The notes beneath the pieces are model-generated. The model searched no databases and had not been told where the DNA came from. It was given only the letters and a program-made list of their open reading frames with translations. A DNA stretch of 64,000 nt. It comes from Pseudo-nitzschia pungens. Taxonomy: Eukaryota; Bacillariophyta; Bacillariophyceae; Bacillariales; Bacillariaceae. This document shows, piece after piece, positions 33,055 to 43,186 of this stretch (its first letter is position 1; every line of letters starts with the position of its first letter). The stretch spans positions 1,426,001 to 1,490,000 of the forward strand of contig CM074765.1 in the NCBI GenBank assembly GCA_037355855.1. Direction: 5' to 3'. The position numbers were made by a program, and so were the translations under genes.

Positions 33055-33245
33055 TGCCGTGCACCGGAATACAGTCACGAGTCCATTCGGGACTGGATTA
33101 AGGATAAGGATGAATTACGATTAGCGAGCGTCCGTATCGCCAATAGGGAGACGGCCTCTCAATCCGATAGCAATAGACTAACTGATAGAGCTCACAATTT
33201 GCATATCACTACTATTCTAATTACTAGTAGACCCGGGGTATGGCA
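33055..33245 (+). repeat. 3' LTR of gypsy element 2
   Basis: A 191-bp LTR, apparently identical to 28175-28365, preceded by the purine-rich ATGGGGGAGCA and followed by target duplication CTGGT. Confidence 0.93.
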
Positions 33246-33445
33246 CTGGTACAAATCCTACTGGAAGGGCCTAGCATTCTGTCTAGCATCCTGTCTAGCA
33301 TCCTGTCTAGTATCCTGTCTAGTATCCCCCTTTCAGTTCTACAGTTGCTGTCTGTATCTTAGCATCCTGTACATCTTATAATATTGGGTTGCTAAGAGTT
33401 GGGGTATGTAGATCTGGTACAAATCCTACTGGAAGGGCATAGCTA
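33246..33445. repeat. 143-bp satellite, right end
   Basis: The array resumes after element 2 with landmark CTGGTACAAATCC at 33246 and again at 33414. This unit is 168 bp because CTGTCTAGCATC is locally reiterated four times. Similarity fades after about 33440. Confidence 0.85.
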
Positions 33446-34180
33446 TAAAATGCACCATAATCACACGCTTTACTGGAGCGCCAATTTTGAGAAGTAACTG
33501 ACGGTTAATTAAGGTAAGGTTAACTTCGTAGTCACAAAATGTGAGGATGAATCCCTAGTAACTAGTGAATAACCTCATTCTGATTGTAATTGCAACCCAA
33601 CATTTCACAGGTTATGACCATCCAAACTACCAAGCTCATCACCATAATAGGTAGATAAACAAACACTCACCAGCAGACGGATTTACTGCACCATCTTAAA
33701 TCGCCAGAGCTTTACAAACAGAGCAGGACAGAGTGTAATACGAAGAAATTACGTAGTATTTTTGATGAGCCTGAATCGATAGTTCCAACTCACTACGTCG
33801 CAAAACGAAGTAGAATAAAATCCGATGGAATCTTCTTAAAGTACTTTTTGTAAAAACTCATCACTCTAAACGGAAGAAGTTGAATCAAATGACGCAGGAA
33901 AGGAAGGTTCGATGGCACTACTGATGAACCCAGGACAAACACGCAAAATCTGATGCGACCTGAATTCTGTTTCGTTTGAGAATTTTTGTGTAGCTGAAAG
34001 GGAAGTCTCAGTAAGACATGATTCGCTACACATGCTAATGCAAACAACAGGGCCGTAGCTTATCTTCATGCTTACCCCCTATTCAGTACAGGAAACGGGG
34101 GTAGATGAATTTTTTTGAAATCAATGCGACTCCCAATGTGAATTTCGTTCGGCAATGACAGCAGATAAATATGTGAAACT
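33446..34180. other. Intergenic region with copia LTR fragment
   Basis: At 33540-33590 TGTGAGGATGAATCCCTAGT and the next 30 bp match the copia LTR start at 1804. The rest is AT-rich with TACGAAG/TACGTAGTA motifs near 33738-33760. No gene is seen. Confidence 0.6.
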
Positions 34181-36795
34181 TCAGCTCACGTCTTTGGTTG
34201 CTACTGACTTCGAAATCTTTGACTTTTTCTCACCCCCACCTTTGGTACCACTGGGGTTGTTGTCACAATTGTTACTACCAGTTCTCTTCAACGAATTGTG
34301 ATTGGTCGACGTTTTTGTTTCGTTCTCGACTCGTTTGCTTCCAGCGACAGGACGAAGGATTACTGTTCTACGCGGCCACTTGCGCGGCCGCTGTATGCTC
34401 TGTGCAAACGGACCACCCAAAGATTGTCGATAGCGTTCGGTGTCGGAACAATCGTCGTCTCTGAGATCTTCATCGTCGCTGGGATCGGCACCAAATCCGC
34501 TGTCGAGGTTGGGGTGATCATTGTAATCATCAAGATCGTCCACGTGCGCTACATCCCCGACGGCAATGTTGTCCGGAGGCGGGTGTGAATGATGATTGGA
34601 TTGTTGGGTGTGTGGGTGCTGATGAAGATGCGGATGCGCATGCTGATGGTCGTCTTCTACCGTGCCCACGAGGCCTTCTTGGTCGTCCTTGAATCCCACA
34701 GCCACAGCAGCCGCCATGGCCGCCTCTAGTTGATGTGCGTAGCTACTGAAACCATTCCCGGGATTGTTGGTCTCCTCCAGTGGTGCGGTTACAGAATGCG
34801 GGTGATTTTGATCTTGCTGTGAGTGGTGATTTGGGGTACTATCAAAGGCATGCTGCATTGGTGCTGGTCGTAAATGTTGCTGGGGTTGCTGCTGCTGTCC
34901 ATTTTCCGAACTCGAGGGACCACTAACTGGATTACTTTGGTATTGTTGGTTAAAAGCCCAGTGGTGATCGTTCGGTTGTTGATGATGTTGATGCTGTCGA
35001 TCATGTTGCTGCGAGTCCTGCTGTTGCTGCTGTTGATTGTTTTGACTGATTCCATCTAAAACAATCCCGATCGCCTGCTGTTCTCCAACTGTTGGCGCAG
35101 TTTGAAAGAAGTGGTTGTGCTGCTGGATGTTTTGGGTTTGTAGCACCAGTGGTTGTGGGACCGGTGCAGCTTGTGGTTGATGTTGGGATGGGTCTACCAA
35201 CTGCTGATGTTGTTGTTGATGATGATAGATTGTACCCGTTCCTGTCGAGTAGGAATGTTGTTGAAATTGATGCTGTTGATGCCCTCCATTGGTGCTACCG
35301 GATGCGCCTACTTCAGTTGGATCATTTGTTACTTGTCCTACGGCAAATGACTGCTGCACTTGTTGCTGTTGCTGCACCTCATTTGTGGCGTTGTGACGCT
35401 GTTGAACCTTGAGGACGCTTCGCAACCGTTTGATAGATCTTCGGCGATCATCGAGTTTGCGTAAAAGATCCATGTTTCGTTTCCGCAACTTGTGAACCTC
35501 CTGGATTTCTTCTTCAAGTTGCCGTAAATCTCTGACAAACTGCGCTGGATTGGTCTGGATTTGCTGGACCCGATCGTGAAAGTCTTTCTCGATATTTCCG
35601 ATTTCCTCTTTGGCAGCTTCGAAAGGATAAATTGGGAGAGCGTAGCAATACTTTTCAGTGTTGAGACCTTGGCACTTCGCTGCCTCGACATCGTATCCAA
35701 GCTGAATGGCCAATGTTAAAGGAATGGCATATTTTTGTGCCGAGGGTGTATTTTTTGGCCAGAACAGATAGGGCCGGACTTCGGGGTGGTAGTGGCACAG
35801 AGCGATGCGTTCATCTTTGGGCAGTGGATTCTTGCCAGAAATGTGCCTAAGGGTTGCATACCGAAACCCATTCTTATAGATATCAGTGCTTGACATGCTG
35901 GTGCTTTCGTTATGCGGAGTGTCGCTATTAGTGGCCAGAATCATCTGCGACGGAGTGGTTGAAGCAGTGTTGTCAACTGTTTCGGTTTTCCCCATGTCTA
36001 TACCTGTATCATGTTGAATTGCTGTGTCTGTCGAGAGCAGCCCTGTCAAGGTTGGAGGAGTGTGTTCCTTTGGTAGCAGTACAACTTATAGGAGAAGACG
36101 TACATTAGAGAATTCATGAAACCAAAACATAGGAGTCCTTCTATTTCGATGTCGACGGTACGTTTCATATTCAACTTTTCCCTGTCCAACATCACTACTC
36201 TGAACACACTCAACTTACAGTGATAATCAGGAGGCGAAACCTTGGCCCATTTCGTCATGAGCTCGTTGCATTTCTTGCTGTTTGTACAAATGCATGATCG
36301 TCTCTTTTGTCCCGTTTCGACAATTGTAGTCCGGGAGGACCTTAATCCAAACCCTGGCTTAGCTCGTTGTTTCTTATTTTTGGTGGGGATTACCACCTTC
36401 TCTTTACGGTTCTTTTTTTTTGGTGCTGCAATAACTGTAGCTGTCTTTGCATTCGTGACGGGTTCAGTGGGAGTGACCATAGTTGTATCCATTGCAGCGC
36501 GGATCATTTTTTTGGGATTGTGTTTCTTCGCGGAATCAATCGTGACTGCGCCTTCTACCGCTCTTGCTATTCCTACTTGAGATCTTTCATGCCCACGATT
36601 TCCAACCTGTGTGGGTTCTATTGCGAGGTTTCGGCTAGCATGGACTACTTCTAAGAGTGAGCGGGACTTGGAATTGGAATCGTTACTGCCATTGTCGAGA
36701 AGAGGAGAAGAATAATTCGCTGTCGCTTCTCTCACCACATCTCTTGTCGGATGGAAAAAGTCATCGTTGCCCGAGTTGGCTTGATCATTGTCCAT
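34181..36795 (-). CDS. Gln/His-rich probable regulatory protein, 826 aa, one intron
   Basis: Two open frames are joined by an intron. Exon 1 is 36795-36219; the intron 36218-36085 has donor GTAAGT and a pyrimidine-rich TAAG acceptor; exon 2 is 36084-34181 (phase 1). The join reads '...VSPPDYHFVLLPKEHTPP'. N-terminal residues 120-150 are Lys/Arg-rich, like a nuclear signal. A Cys motif 'CICTNSKKC' (Cys168, 170, 176) and later 'CHYHPEVRPYLFWPKN' could bind zinc, but I do not recognise the domain. A predicted coiled coil spans about 357-426. The rest is a long Gln/His/Pro-rich tract with CAG/CAA repeats, then an acidic patch and a basic C-terminus 'RKWPRRTVILRP'. The composition suggests a nuclear transcription-related protein; this is inference. 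Confidence 0.75.
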
Positions 36796-38648
36796 GATTT
36801 CTCGTTTTCTTCACTCGGTATCATGAATAACAATAGCATATGTCTCTCCACTCGAATGCAGTGCCGGCATTATCACACACAATAAAATACTTCGTAATAA
36901 CAATAATAATAATACGGTAGGAGTAGAAGTTCAACTGGTGAATCACGCTCACGGTTCGATGTACGGTAAGATTTAACCTTACCGGAAGAAGATGGAGGCA
37001 GATTTAGAAAGAGTCACACCGATCTTGTACGAGGGGATGTGATGGCATGCGGACAACGAGCTCGTTGGTGCGAGAATGCGAAGTCTGCTTTGACATTTGC
37101 AGCCCGTGCGTTTCATGCTCATCATGTCATTTTTTTGAAATATGCCCATGATCCAAACATGTTTTTTGTCAGAATGAAAATAACATTCTTAATTACGAGT
37201 AGGTTACTTTTCGTACGGTATGGTAATTACTAAGGTTACCTTCTGAAGCAATCTTACTTCTAGGATTCAGAAATACTTGTAATACGTAGTACAACGTAGC
37301 AGTAATTCGTAGGTACAAACTGTACCCGTAAAAAACTGTATTGAAGCAACTTTTGTAAATGGAGCAAATCCATAACAGAATGTTTATCTTTGGTGATAAC
37401 TCTGCACATACACCATCTCTATTCAAAGTAAAGACACAGTCTTTAGCTAACACTCTACTCTACAATGCTCTATATTCACTTTTATACATCTTTGCTTATT
37501 CTTCCCTTGGTACGATCACTACTAATAGAGGACAAAGGCCAAAAATGGGGTGTTTTTTGAGTGACAGCTTTGAGCCAGCCTTGCCTTTTGGCTTGCAAGC
37601 TGTATACAACATACCAGTTTAAGCAAAGCACATGATAATATGATGCTCTCACTCATTTCAATGGTCCTGTGTAGAAAATGTACTAATTTCTACACTTTTC
37701 TAAATGAATTCAACTTTTTGGAATTTGACAATGCTATCTAAGGATGACCAAAGCTATGGATGTAACTCACCAATTGGAACAGTTTGTATACTGTTTACCA
37801 ATAAGTAGTAACTTGCTTTGAGGAGGTTTACGTTGCTGGGGGGAGGTATTTGGTCCAATTGTAAGGGAGCAATCTGTCACTAAAATGTGCTTCATTGCAC
37901 TTTATGCCAGGTACTTGAACGTAAAAGAATGATTGTGTCTCACCATGACCATACATGAAAAAAAAAGTTTAGGTGTTAATACAATAGTAGTATTTAATGC
38001 TTATATCTAACTAAGCCTCAAAAGTCAACTCAACTAGTGTTGAATGGGACTCATTCACGTTGTCTTCAAATTGTTTTTTTGGATAACTTCCACTGGAGCT
38101 AAAACTTGGCGTTCAATCAAGTGCAAACTGGGCTTTAATGAAGTTTGTTCCTTTAATCTCATCATCACCAAGGAGTGAAGAATGATACGGGCCACTTTTT
38201 TGTGGATTTTACTTTTTGAAAAATTAAATATTTGTTGCCAAAACATCCCTTGAAACAAGCTTGGGGAACAAGTGTGAATTTATAGTACTATTTTTGCAAC
38301 TACTAGGGATATCATACTAGTCTTTTTGTATGGCTGTACAACAGGCAGCAACTATCCATTCTCTCAACTTTCTCATGTCATGATCACTTTTTCAATATTG
38401 TGGCCATGGATTCTAGAAGGAGATGCGTTACAAAATTTTATACATCATTATTTATTTTCTAAGTTTGATCTTACATACTGTTACCTTTTAGCCCCTGTAA
38501 TAACAGAAATATCTATCTATTCGTGAGCGATGAAATAAGAACTCATCTGTGATGACACCGAGTCCGTGACTGTGATCGCTGTTCAATCTCAGTAAATCCC
38601 GTTGTTACAGTTCCATCTTCCTTCTTGAAATATTCATCGACACGCACT
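36796..38648. other. Intergenic region, very AT-rich
   Basis: Promoter motifs such as TACTTCGTA (36889) and CTTACCGG lie near 36955-36985. From 37350 to 38530 the DNA is AT-rich. The frame 37359-37622 contains 'MFIFGDNSAHTP', weakly like the 'FGDNAY' motif of Harbinger-type transposases, but no DDE context follows, so no element is called. No gene is supported. Confidence 0.4.
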
Positions 38649-40118
38649 CTATCTTGGTCTAGTAACACCCCTCTTTTGCTCTATTTGCATCGATAGGTTC
38701 TTCAAATCGCAGATGACATCACCAGTTGAAGTATCATATGCACCATCGCCATCGCCATCGCCGTCACTTTCACTATCGCTATCACTATTACTGTTTGACA
38801 CATGCGGTCCGTTGTAAAAGTAAGTTTCTGATCGATGCGATAACCGAGACTTGGATTCCCGCATATGCATTGCTGCTGGTGATTTTCGTGACAAACGTCG
38901 ATTGCTGCTCGTGATATGTCTCCTGTCATCGTTTTTGTTGTTCTTTTTCCCCATACCAGATTCTATGTCGGATTTTTCTTCAGCAATTAAACTCAAATCT
39001 TTTTTCCTTGCGATAACGGAAATATCAGAACCAAATTCGGGGGGATCTTCCCTTCCTCCTCGCCAAGCGCCAAGATCAATGCTTGGCATGTCGATACTGA
39101 ATTTTGATGGACTGCTGAGGCTCGGCGCCTTGGAATAAATGTCGTTATTTGTTTTCCCGTAGGCAATTTTGGACATGTCGCTTGTGAACATGCTGGAACA
39201 ATGAGATGGCAAAGATCGTTGGGGAGAGGGAGGAATCATGTGTATATGATCGGAATCACTTCCAGCACTGGTGGGAGTTGTTCCAGCCGACGTCGGGGTG
39301 GTCCTACGGTTTTCGACGTCATAGTTATGCGGTGACGATGATTGCTGTTTCTTCACAGGGAGTTTGATGACCTTGATAGGTTCTTTAGTTTCCTTCTTTT
39401 TGTGTTTTTTCTTTGTCTTTGATTTTCGTCTCCGACAACGTTGATGCAAGCAGTGACAGCACGCCAAAATCAACAGACCGCACGACACACTAATCACATA
39501 AATCAGGATCATTAACCGCTTTTCACTAGGATCGTCTCTTTTTTTCCCCACAGGTTCTTCCAAATTGTTGTCTGTTGTGGAAATAACTGTTGGGGGGTTT
39601 CCCTGCAGCAAAGATTCCGCAACCTTCGCCTTGTTGACATCAATAATGACGTAGGTTAGGTGCTGCAAAAATTGGTCTTCTTTCTCCTTGAGAAGTTGGT
39701 CCAAGTATAATTTTTCGTTCTGTCCCTCGAAAGCATTTCTCAGCAGAGTGTCGATGAAGAAACTAGACGGTACCTTCTCCGAATTGAATGTGAGAATCCC
39801 CTCCATTTCGAGTGTCGTGATGAAACTCCCCTCGACCCCATGCACCCCGAAGCTGCTCGTAGATAGATCTATTTTTTCAAAGTAATCCGCATTCCCTTTT
39901 TCTGTTCTCGTGTAGTAGGCTTCGAAATATTCGTTCAAATACGACGTCGTGACGTTTTCAACTCTTTGATTTAGCTCTGTAGAATCTGTGTCAACGGTCG
40001 AGCGAAGTTGCATAACGATAGCACCCAGGGGAATTTCTTCAGCACCACCTGCTTTTGTTGTTAGGGCGATGAATGGAAACCAAAGACTCAGAGTGCGGAA
40101 ACGTCTGGAAAAGATCAT
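38649..40118 (-). CDS. Single-pass membrane protein, 489 aa
   Basis: The open frame extends upstream to 40250, but only through a TTG. The ATG at 40118 is preferred because it opens a signal peptide 'MIFSRRFRTLSLWFPFIALT'. An ectodomain of about 170 residues follows ('LGAIVMQLRSTVDTDSTELN', 'TSYLNEYFEAYY', 'LTYVIIDVNK'), then one membrane helix at about 202-224 ('LMILIYVISVSCGLLILACC'), a basic anchor 'RCRRRKSKTKKKHKKK', and a Ser/Pro-rich cytosolic tail with an (SD/GD)n stretch. The ectodomain layout resembles the protein at 43187-46852: both have short beta-rich regions leading to 'TYVII' or 'TYFVTN'-type segments. No enzyme motif is present. A surface receptor or adhesion role is inferred from architecture only. 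No named family is recognised. Confidence 0.75.
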   Translation of the reverse strand: MIFSRRFRTLSLWFPFIALTTKAGGAEEIPLGAIVMQLRSTVDTDSTELNQRVENVTTSYLNEYFEAYYTRTEKGNADYFEKIDLSTSSFGVHGVEGSFITTLEMEGILTFNSEKVPSSFFIDTLLRNAFEGQNEKLYLDQLLKEKEDQFLQHLTYVIIDVNKAKVAESLLQGNPPTVISTTDNNLEEPVGKKRDDPSEKRLMILIYVISVSCGLLILACCHCLHQRCRRRKSKTKKKHKKKETKEPIKVIKLPVKKQQSSSPHNYDVENRRTTPTSAGTTPTSAGSDSDHIHMIPPSPQRSLPSHCSSMFTSDMSKIAYGKTNNDIYSKAPSLSSPSKFSIDMPSIDLGAWRGGREDPPEFGSDISVIARKKDLSLIAEEKSDIESGMGKKNNKNDDRRHITSSNRRLSRKSPAAMHMRESKSRLSHRSETYFYNGPHVSNSNSDSDSESDGDGDGDGAYDTSTGDVICDLKNLSMQIEQKRGVTRPR

Positions 40119-40666
40119 GTTGAAACCAGCGGGGCGATGATCCTTAAAGAGGTTCCGAATGGAAAATGGAATGCGTGATGGGATGGACGTTGGTGTTACT
40201 TTTCTTATTATTATTTGTCGCGTCGAAACAAAACCCAAAATGCATGACAAGATGGTGACTGCTAGTGCGTAACCTTACGGTAGTGGAAGATGATGCTGTT
40301 TTCCAGGTTAGAAACAAGGTCAAGGAAAAAAGAATAGTTCGTAGTACCGTAGTACAAGTAATACTTTAAGGTTTACTGTATCCTCGTTCGAAAGCTGGAA
40401 CGCCGAAGTGTTTCACCTGACCGTGCTTGTGCGGACTTGTGCGGATCAAAATTGCGTCAAATTTCAAATCTTTGATAGAAGGGGATAAATTTTAAATATC
40501 ATGTGAAAAGACGTTATAATATGGTTAATATATCTTCGTAGATTCCACGACGGCTGTAGTTCGACTTGCGACATAATTTTGGCGCGGAGAAATGATGCCG
40601 AATGACTACCGTTTGTATGTTTGGCCAATTGGGCGCGTCATTGAGTCTGCGGGAAGTCAGGAAGTG

Positions 40667-40832
40667 TGCCGTGCACCGGAATGCAGTCACGAGTCCACTC
40701 GTGATTAGCGAGGCGTTGGAATCGCCGAATAATCGATTTTGAAAGCAATAGCAACAATAGACTAGTAATCTTTAGAGCTCACATTTTGCATATCACTACT
40801 ATTGTAATCACTAGTAGACCTGGGGTATGACA
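40667..40832 (+). repeat. Solo gypsy LTR
   Basis: A 166-bp copy of the gypsy LTR: TGCCGTGCACCGGAATGCAG at the left, CTAGTAGACCTGGGGTATGACA-like at the right, with no internal sequence. The middle is closer to element 1 than to element 2. Flanks AAGTG and TAGTG are probably a decayed 5-bp target duplication. It indicates LTR-LTR recombination after an older insertion. Confidence 0.82.
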
Positions 40833-41540
40833 TAGTGCCCTGAACACCATTTGCTAGAGAGCCCAATCTCTACCATCTGGTGGTTAAAAGAAATATCTGC
40901 AATATATTTATATTTATTTGTTCTTGGAATGCTGGTGATGTTTAATGACACCATCACAGCATAGATTCACCATGGCATTATTCTTCCTCCTCCTTGCTGC
41001 AAATGATAGGCCAATCATTGTGGTTCAAGAGTTACTACTATTGATCCTTCAGCAGGCAGAAGGAGAGATGATCTCATCCAATGATCTAATGGACCCCCCA
41101 AATTGGACATCAGCATGATTCCATCCATTTCAAGTGCTGGTGGATTGATGCTATCCTCCAGAAAGTGTCCTGCTGGTTTGCAGCTCCAAAGTATTATTTC
41201 GGACCTTCCTGCATTGCCCTGCATCAGGCATCACCATGATTGAATGAAGCCTGCAAGAAGGAATTCTCCAAGAAGAACACCATCCCCAAAGATCATTGGT
41301 ATGATGATGCCAGCACCAGCAGGCTGATGAGCCCAAATGGTGCAAACTCAATGGTGTCAATCATTCTCCATTAAAAAGATAATCCTACTGCAGAGCTTGC
41401 TTGTTGAATTGATACAAGAAGGAAAAGCAAGCTGGAGAGTTCTTGTATTTGTACTCACTTTTACGAATACTTTCAATCCCCACAAAATTGGGATGAGAGG
41501 CAAATTCAATTTCAAAAGGAGTAAAGAAATATGTACTATG

Positions 41541-41600
41541 TAATTCTTATCAGCTTCCCCCTCCATGACTTTAATGTTATTCAGTTGGGGGTTTCAGGGC
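41541..41600. repeat. MITE-like element, degenerate copy
   Basis: AATTCTTATCAGCTTCCCCC followed 30 bp later by CAGTTGGGGGTTTC resembles the left half and centre of the copy at 2056-2162 (AATTCCTATCAGCTGTCCCC ... TAGTTGGGGATG). The right arm is not recognisable. Confidence 0.4.
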
Positions 41601-42017
41601 ATTTTGACCTTGGTTGTAGATTTTTCTACTGGAGTCTACGACACAACGGCATCATTTCCCAGAAAGAAACTCTGGAACTAATTTTCTACACAAATTCATG
41701 TACAAATTAGTCGACAAATTTTCCTGACCATTGTGTTTAAATTGGAAGCAGTTGCAATAGATTTGTAGACATACCACCTATGTAGGAGCCAAAATGTATG
41801 CAGTAATTTGCTTTGAACAATATCATGATGTAGAATTAGTAGTACTGGAGGGAGATTTCTCCAGGAGTTGGCTAGGAGCTGCTCTGTAGAGCCTTGTAGA
41901 AAAATGTACCACCAGATGAAGGTCAGAATGCACTGAAGTCTCCGACTGAACAACATTAAAGCCGTGGATGGGACTTCGTACGTAGTAAGGTTAAGGGTTT
42001 AGTGGTTAATATTTCCC

Positions 42018-42372
42018 TCCCCTCTTCATCGATTCAAACTGGAATGCTTCAGACAGCTTTATTACATAAAGAAAGACAGCCCCTCCAATTTGCAGATTGA
42101 TTGGACGTGTTGATTTTGAGAAACACACTGAGGACACTCCCCCTAAAGAACAGCAAGCAAATACACGTGAAACTACGGCAATAATTAATATCTCCGTCCC
42201 CACTCAATTGATTCCAACCGGACCACTTCATAACGCTCTATTATATAAAGAAGGACAACCCCTCCAATTTGCGGATTGATCTGTTGGTTTTTAAGTGGTC
42301 TATTTGTTACAGAGAGACATGCCTTTGTTATTAGTGCTGCAAATAGTACCCGTACATGGTATCAGAACAAAA
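42018..42372 (+). repeat. Copia-type LTR remnant with primer-binding site
   Basis: TGGTATCAGAAC at 42355-42366 matches the common copia primer-binding site complementary to initiator tRNA-Met (TGGTATCAGAGC), directly after CCCGTACA, a plausible LTR end. The preceding 340 bp contain an imperfect tandem duplication: the block ending CCCCTCCAATTTGCAGATTG near 42095 recurs near 42273, about 180 bp apart, each with TTATATAAAG or TTACATAAAG, a TATA-like box. No coding region follows. Confidence 0.6.
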
Positions 42373-42610
42373 AAAAGTGAGCAAAATTCGAACCTCTATC
42401 GACCAAAATAGATCGAAATACGGTAGGCAGACAGACAGTACCGGTATGACAGGTTAGGGTCAAATGGAGTTTCTAGTGATAGTCGTCTGCGGACGCGATG
42501 TAGAAAATGTACTGTATTATAAGGTGTCACGACGACTTTACCCACTAAACCCTTACTCGTATTCTTCTGTACCTCGTACATTATTCCTATCGGCTCACGG
42601 TAAGGTTACA

Positions 42611-42697
42611 ACAAAATTCCTATCAGCTGTCCCCCGGTTCTACGTCCCAGACTACTAATTTCTACTGAAACCGAGGGACAGCTGATAGGAATTTTGT
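42611..42697. repeat. MITE-like inverted-repeat element, copy 2
   Basis: An 87-bp near-perfect hairpin: ACAAAATTCCTATCAGCTGT at the left is the reverse complement of ACAGCTGATAGGAATTTTGT at the right. It shares arms with 2056-2162. A further single-arm piece (GGGACAGCTGTCAGGAATTT) follows near 42767. Confidence 0.72.
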
Positions 42698-43186
42698 AGT
42701 ACTCTTACGGAAGATCTACCGTACTTACTCATACAGCACTCATTATTTTTTCTACAAAAAATTAGGGACAGCTGTCAGGAATTTCGTACGGCAGTAAGGT
42801 TTACGTCGATGATGACACGACTGGACATCGACTGTGAATGCATCAATCAATCCCTCACGCCGACTGAGATGAAAAAAAAAAACGCTCACTTTTTCAAAAA
42901 TACCGTTGAAATACTTATCAATTTTTGGTCGCACTTTTAAATGTTTACAAAATAGGACTACTACGGTATCGAACGGGGGTGACCGTTGCTCAGACTGTGA
43001 CTGACTGGCTCCTCACACGAAATGCTTGGTCTCAAGCGAATACCTTTTTTCGCCGTCTTGTGTGAAAAAGCACAACGTCTTTTTTTTCAAACCAAACATC
43101 TCCCTTAATTTACATCCTCAATTGTCCTTCACATTTTACGACTTGATGTTTCCGAAGAACGATATTGTTAGTTCATCAGCATTACG

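Larger units (their letters stand above)
28175..33245 (+). mobile_element. Non-autonomous gypsy element (element 2), internally rearranged
   Basis: A 5071-bp element on the plus strand with 191-bp LTRs (28175-28365 and 33055-33245) that look identical and a 5-bp target duplication CTGGT (28170-28174 and 33246-33250). The leader and the first 40 or so gag codons match element 1. From about 29222 to 31110 gag, protease and early RT are replaced by non-coding DNA built partly from repeated leader modules. From 31124 a pol remnant follows with several deletions and frame changes. The element cannot encode its own proteins, yet the intact target duplication and matching LTRs indicate recent insertion, presumably with proteins supplied by a relative such as element 1. 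Confidence 0.92.
40119..43186. other. Intergenic region with several repeat remnants
   Basis: A 3-kb divergent promoter region that also serves as a repeat landing site: solo gypsy LTR (40667-40832), MITE copies (about 41541 and 42611), and a copia LTR with primer-binding site (about 42018-42372), each listed separately. Between 40833 and 41540 there is unassigned, poorly repetitive DNA with no convincing frame. GTAAGGTT motifs occur at 41987 and 42600. Confidence 0.55.

Noticed and set aside
37359..37622. 'FGDNSAHTP' resembling a Harbinger-type transposase motif
   Set aside because: Only a few residues fit, with no catalytic triad context and no terminal repeats found.
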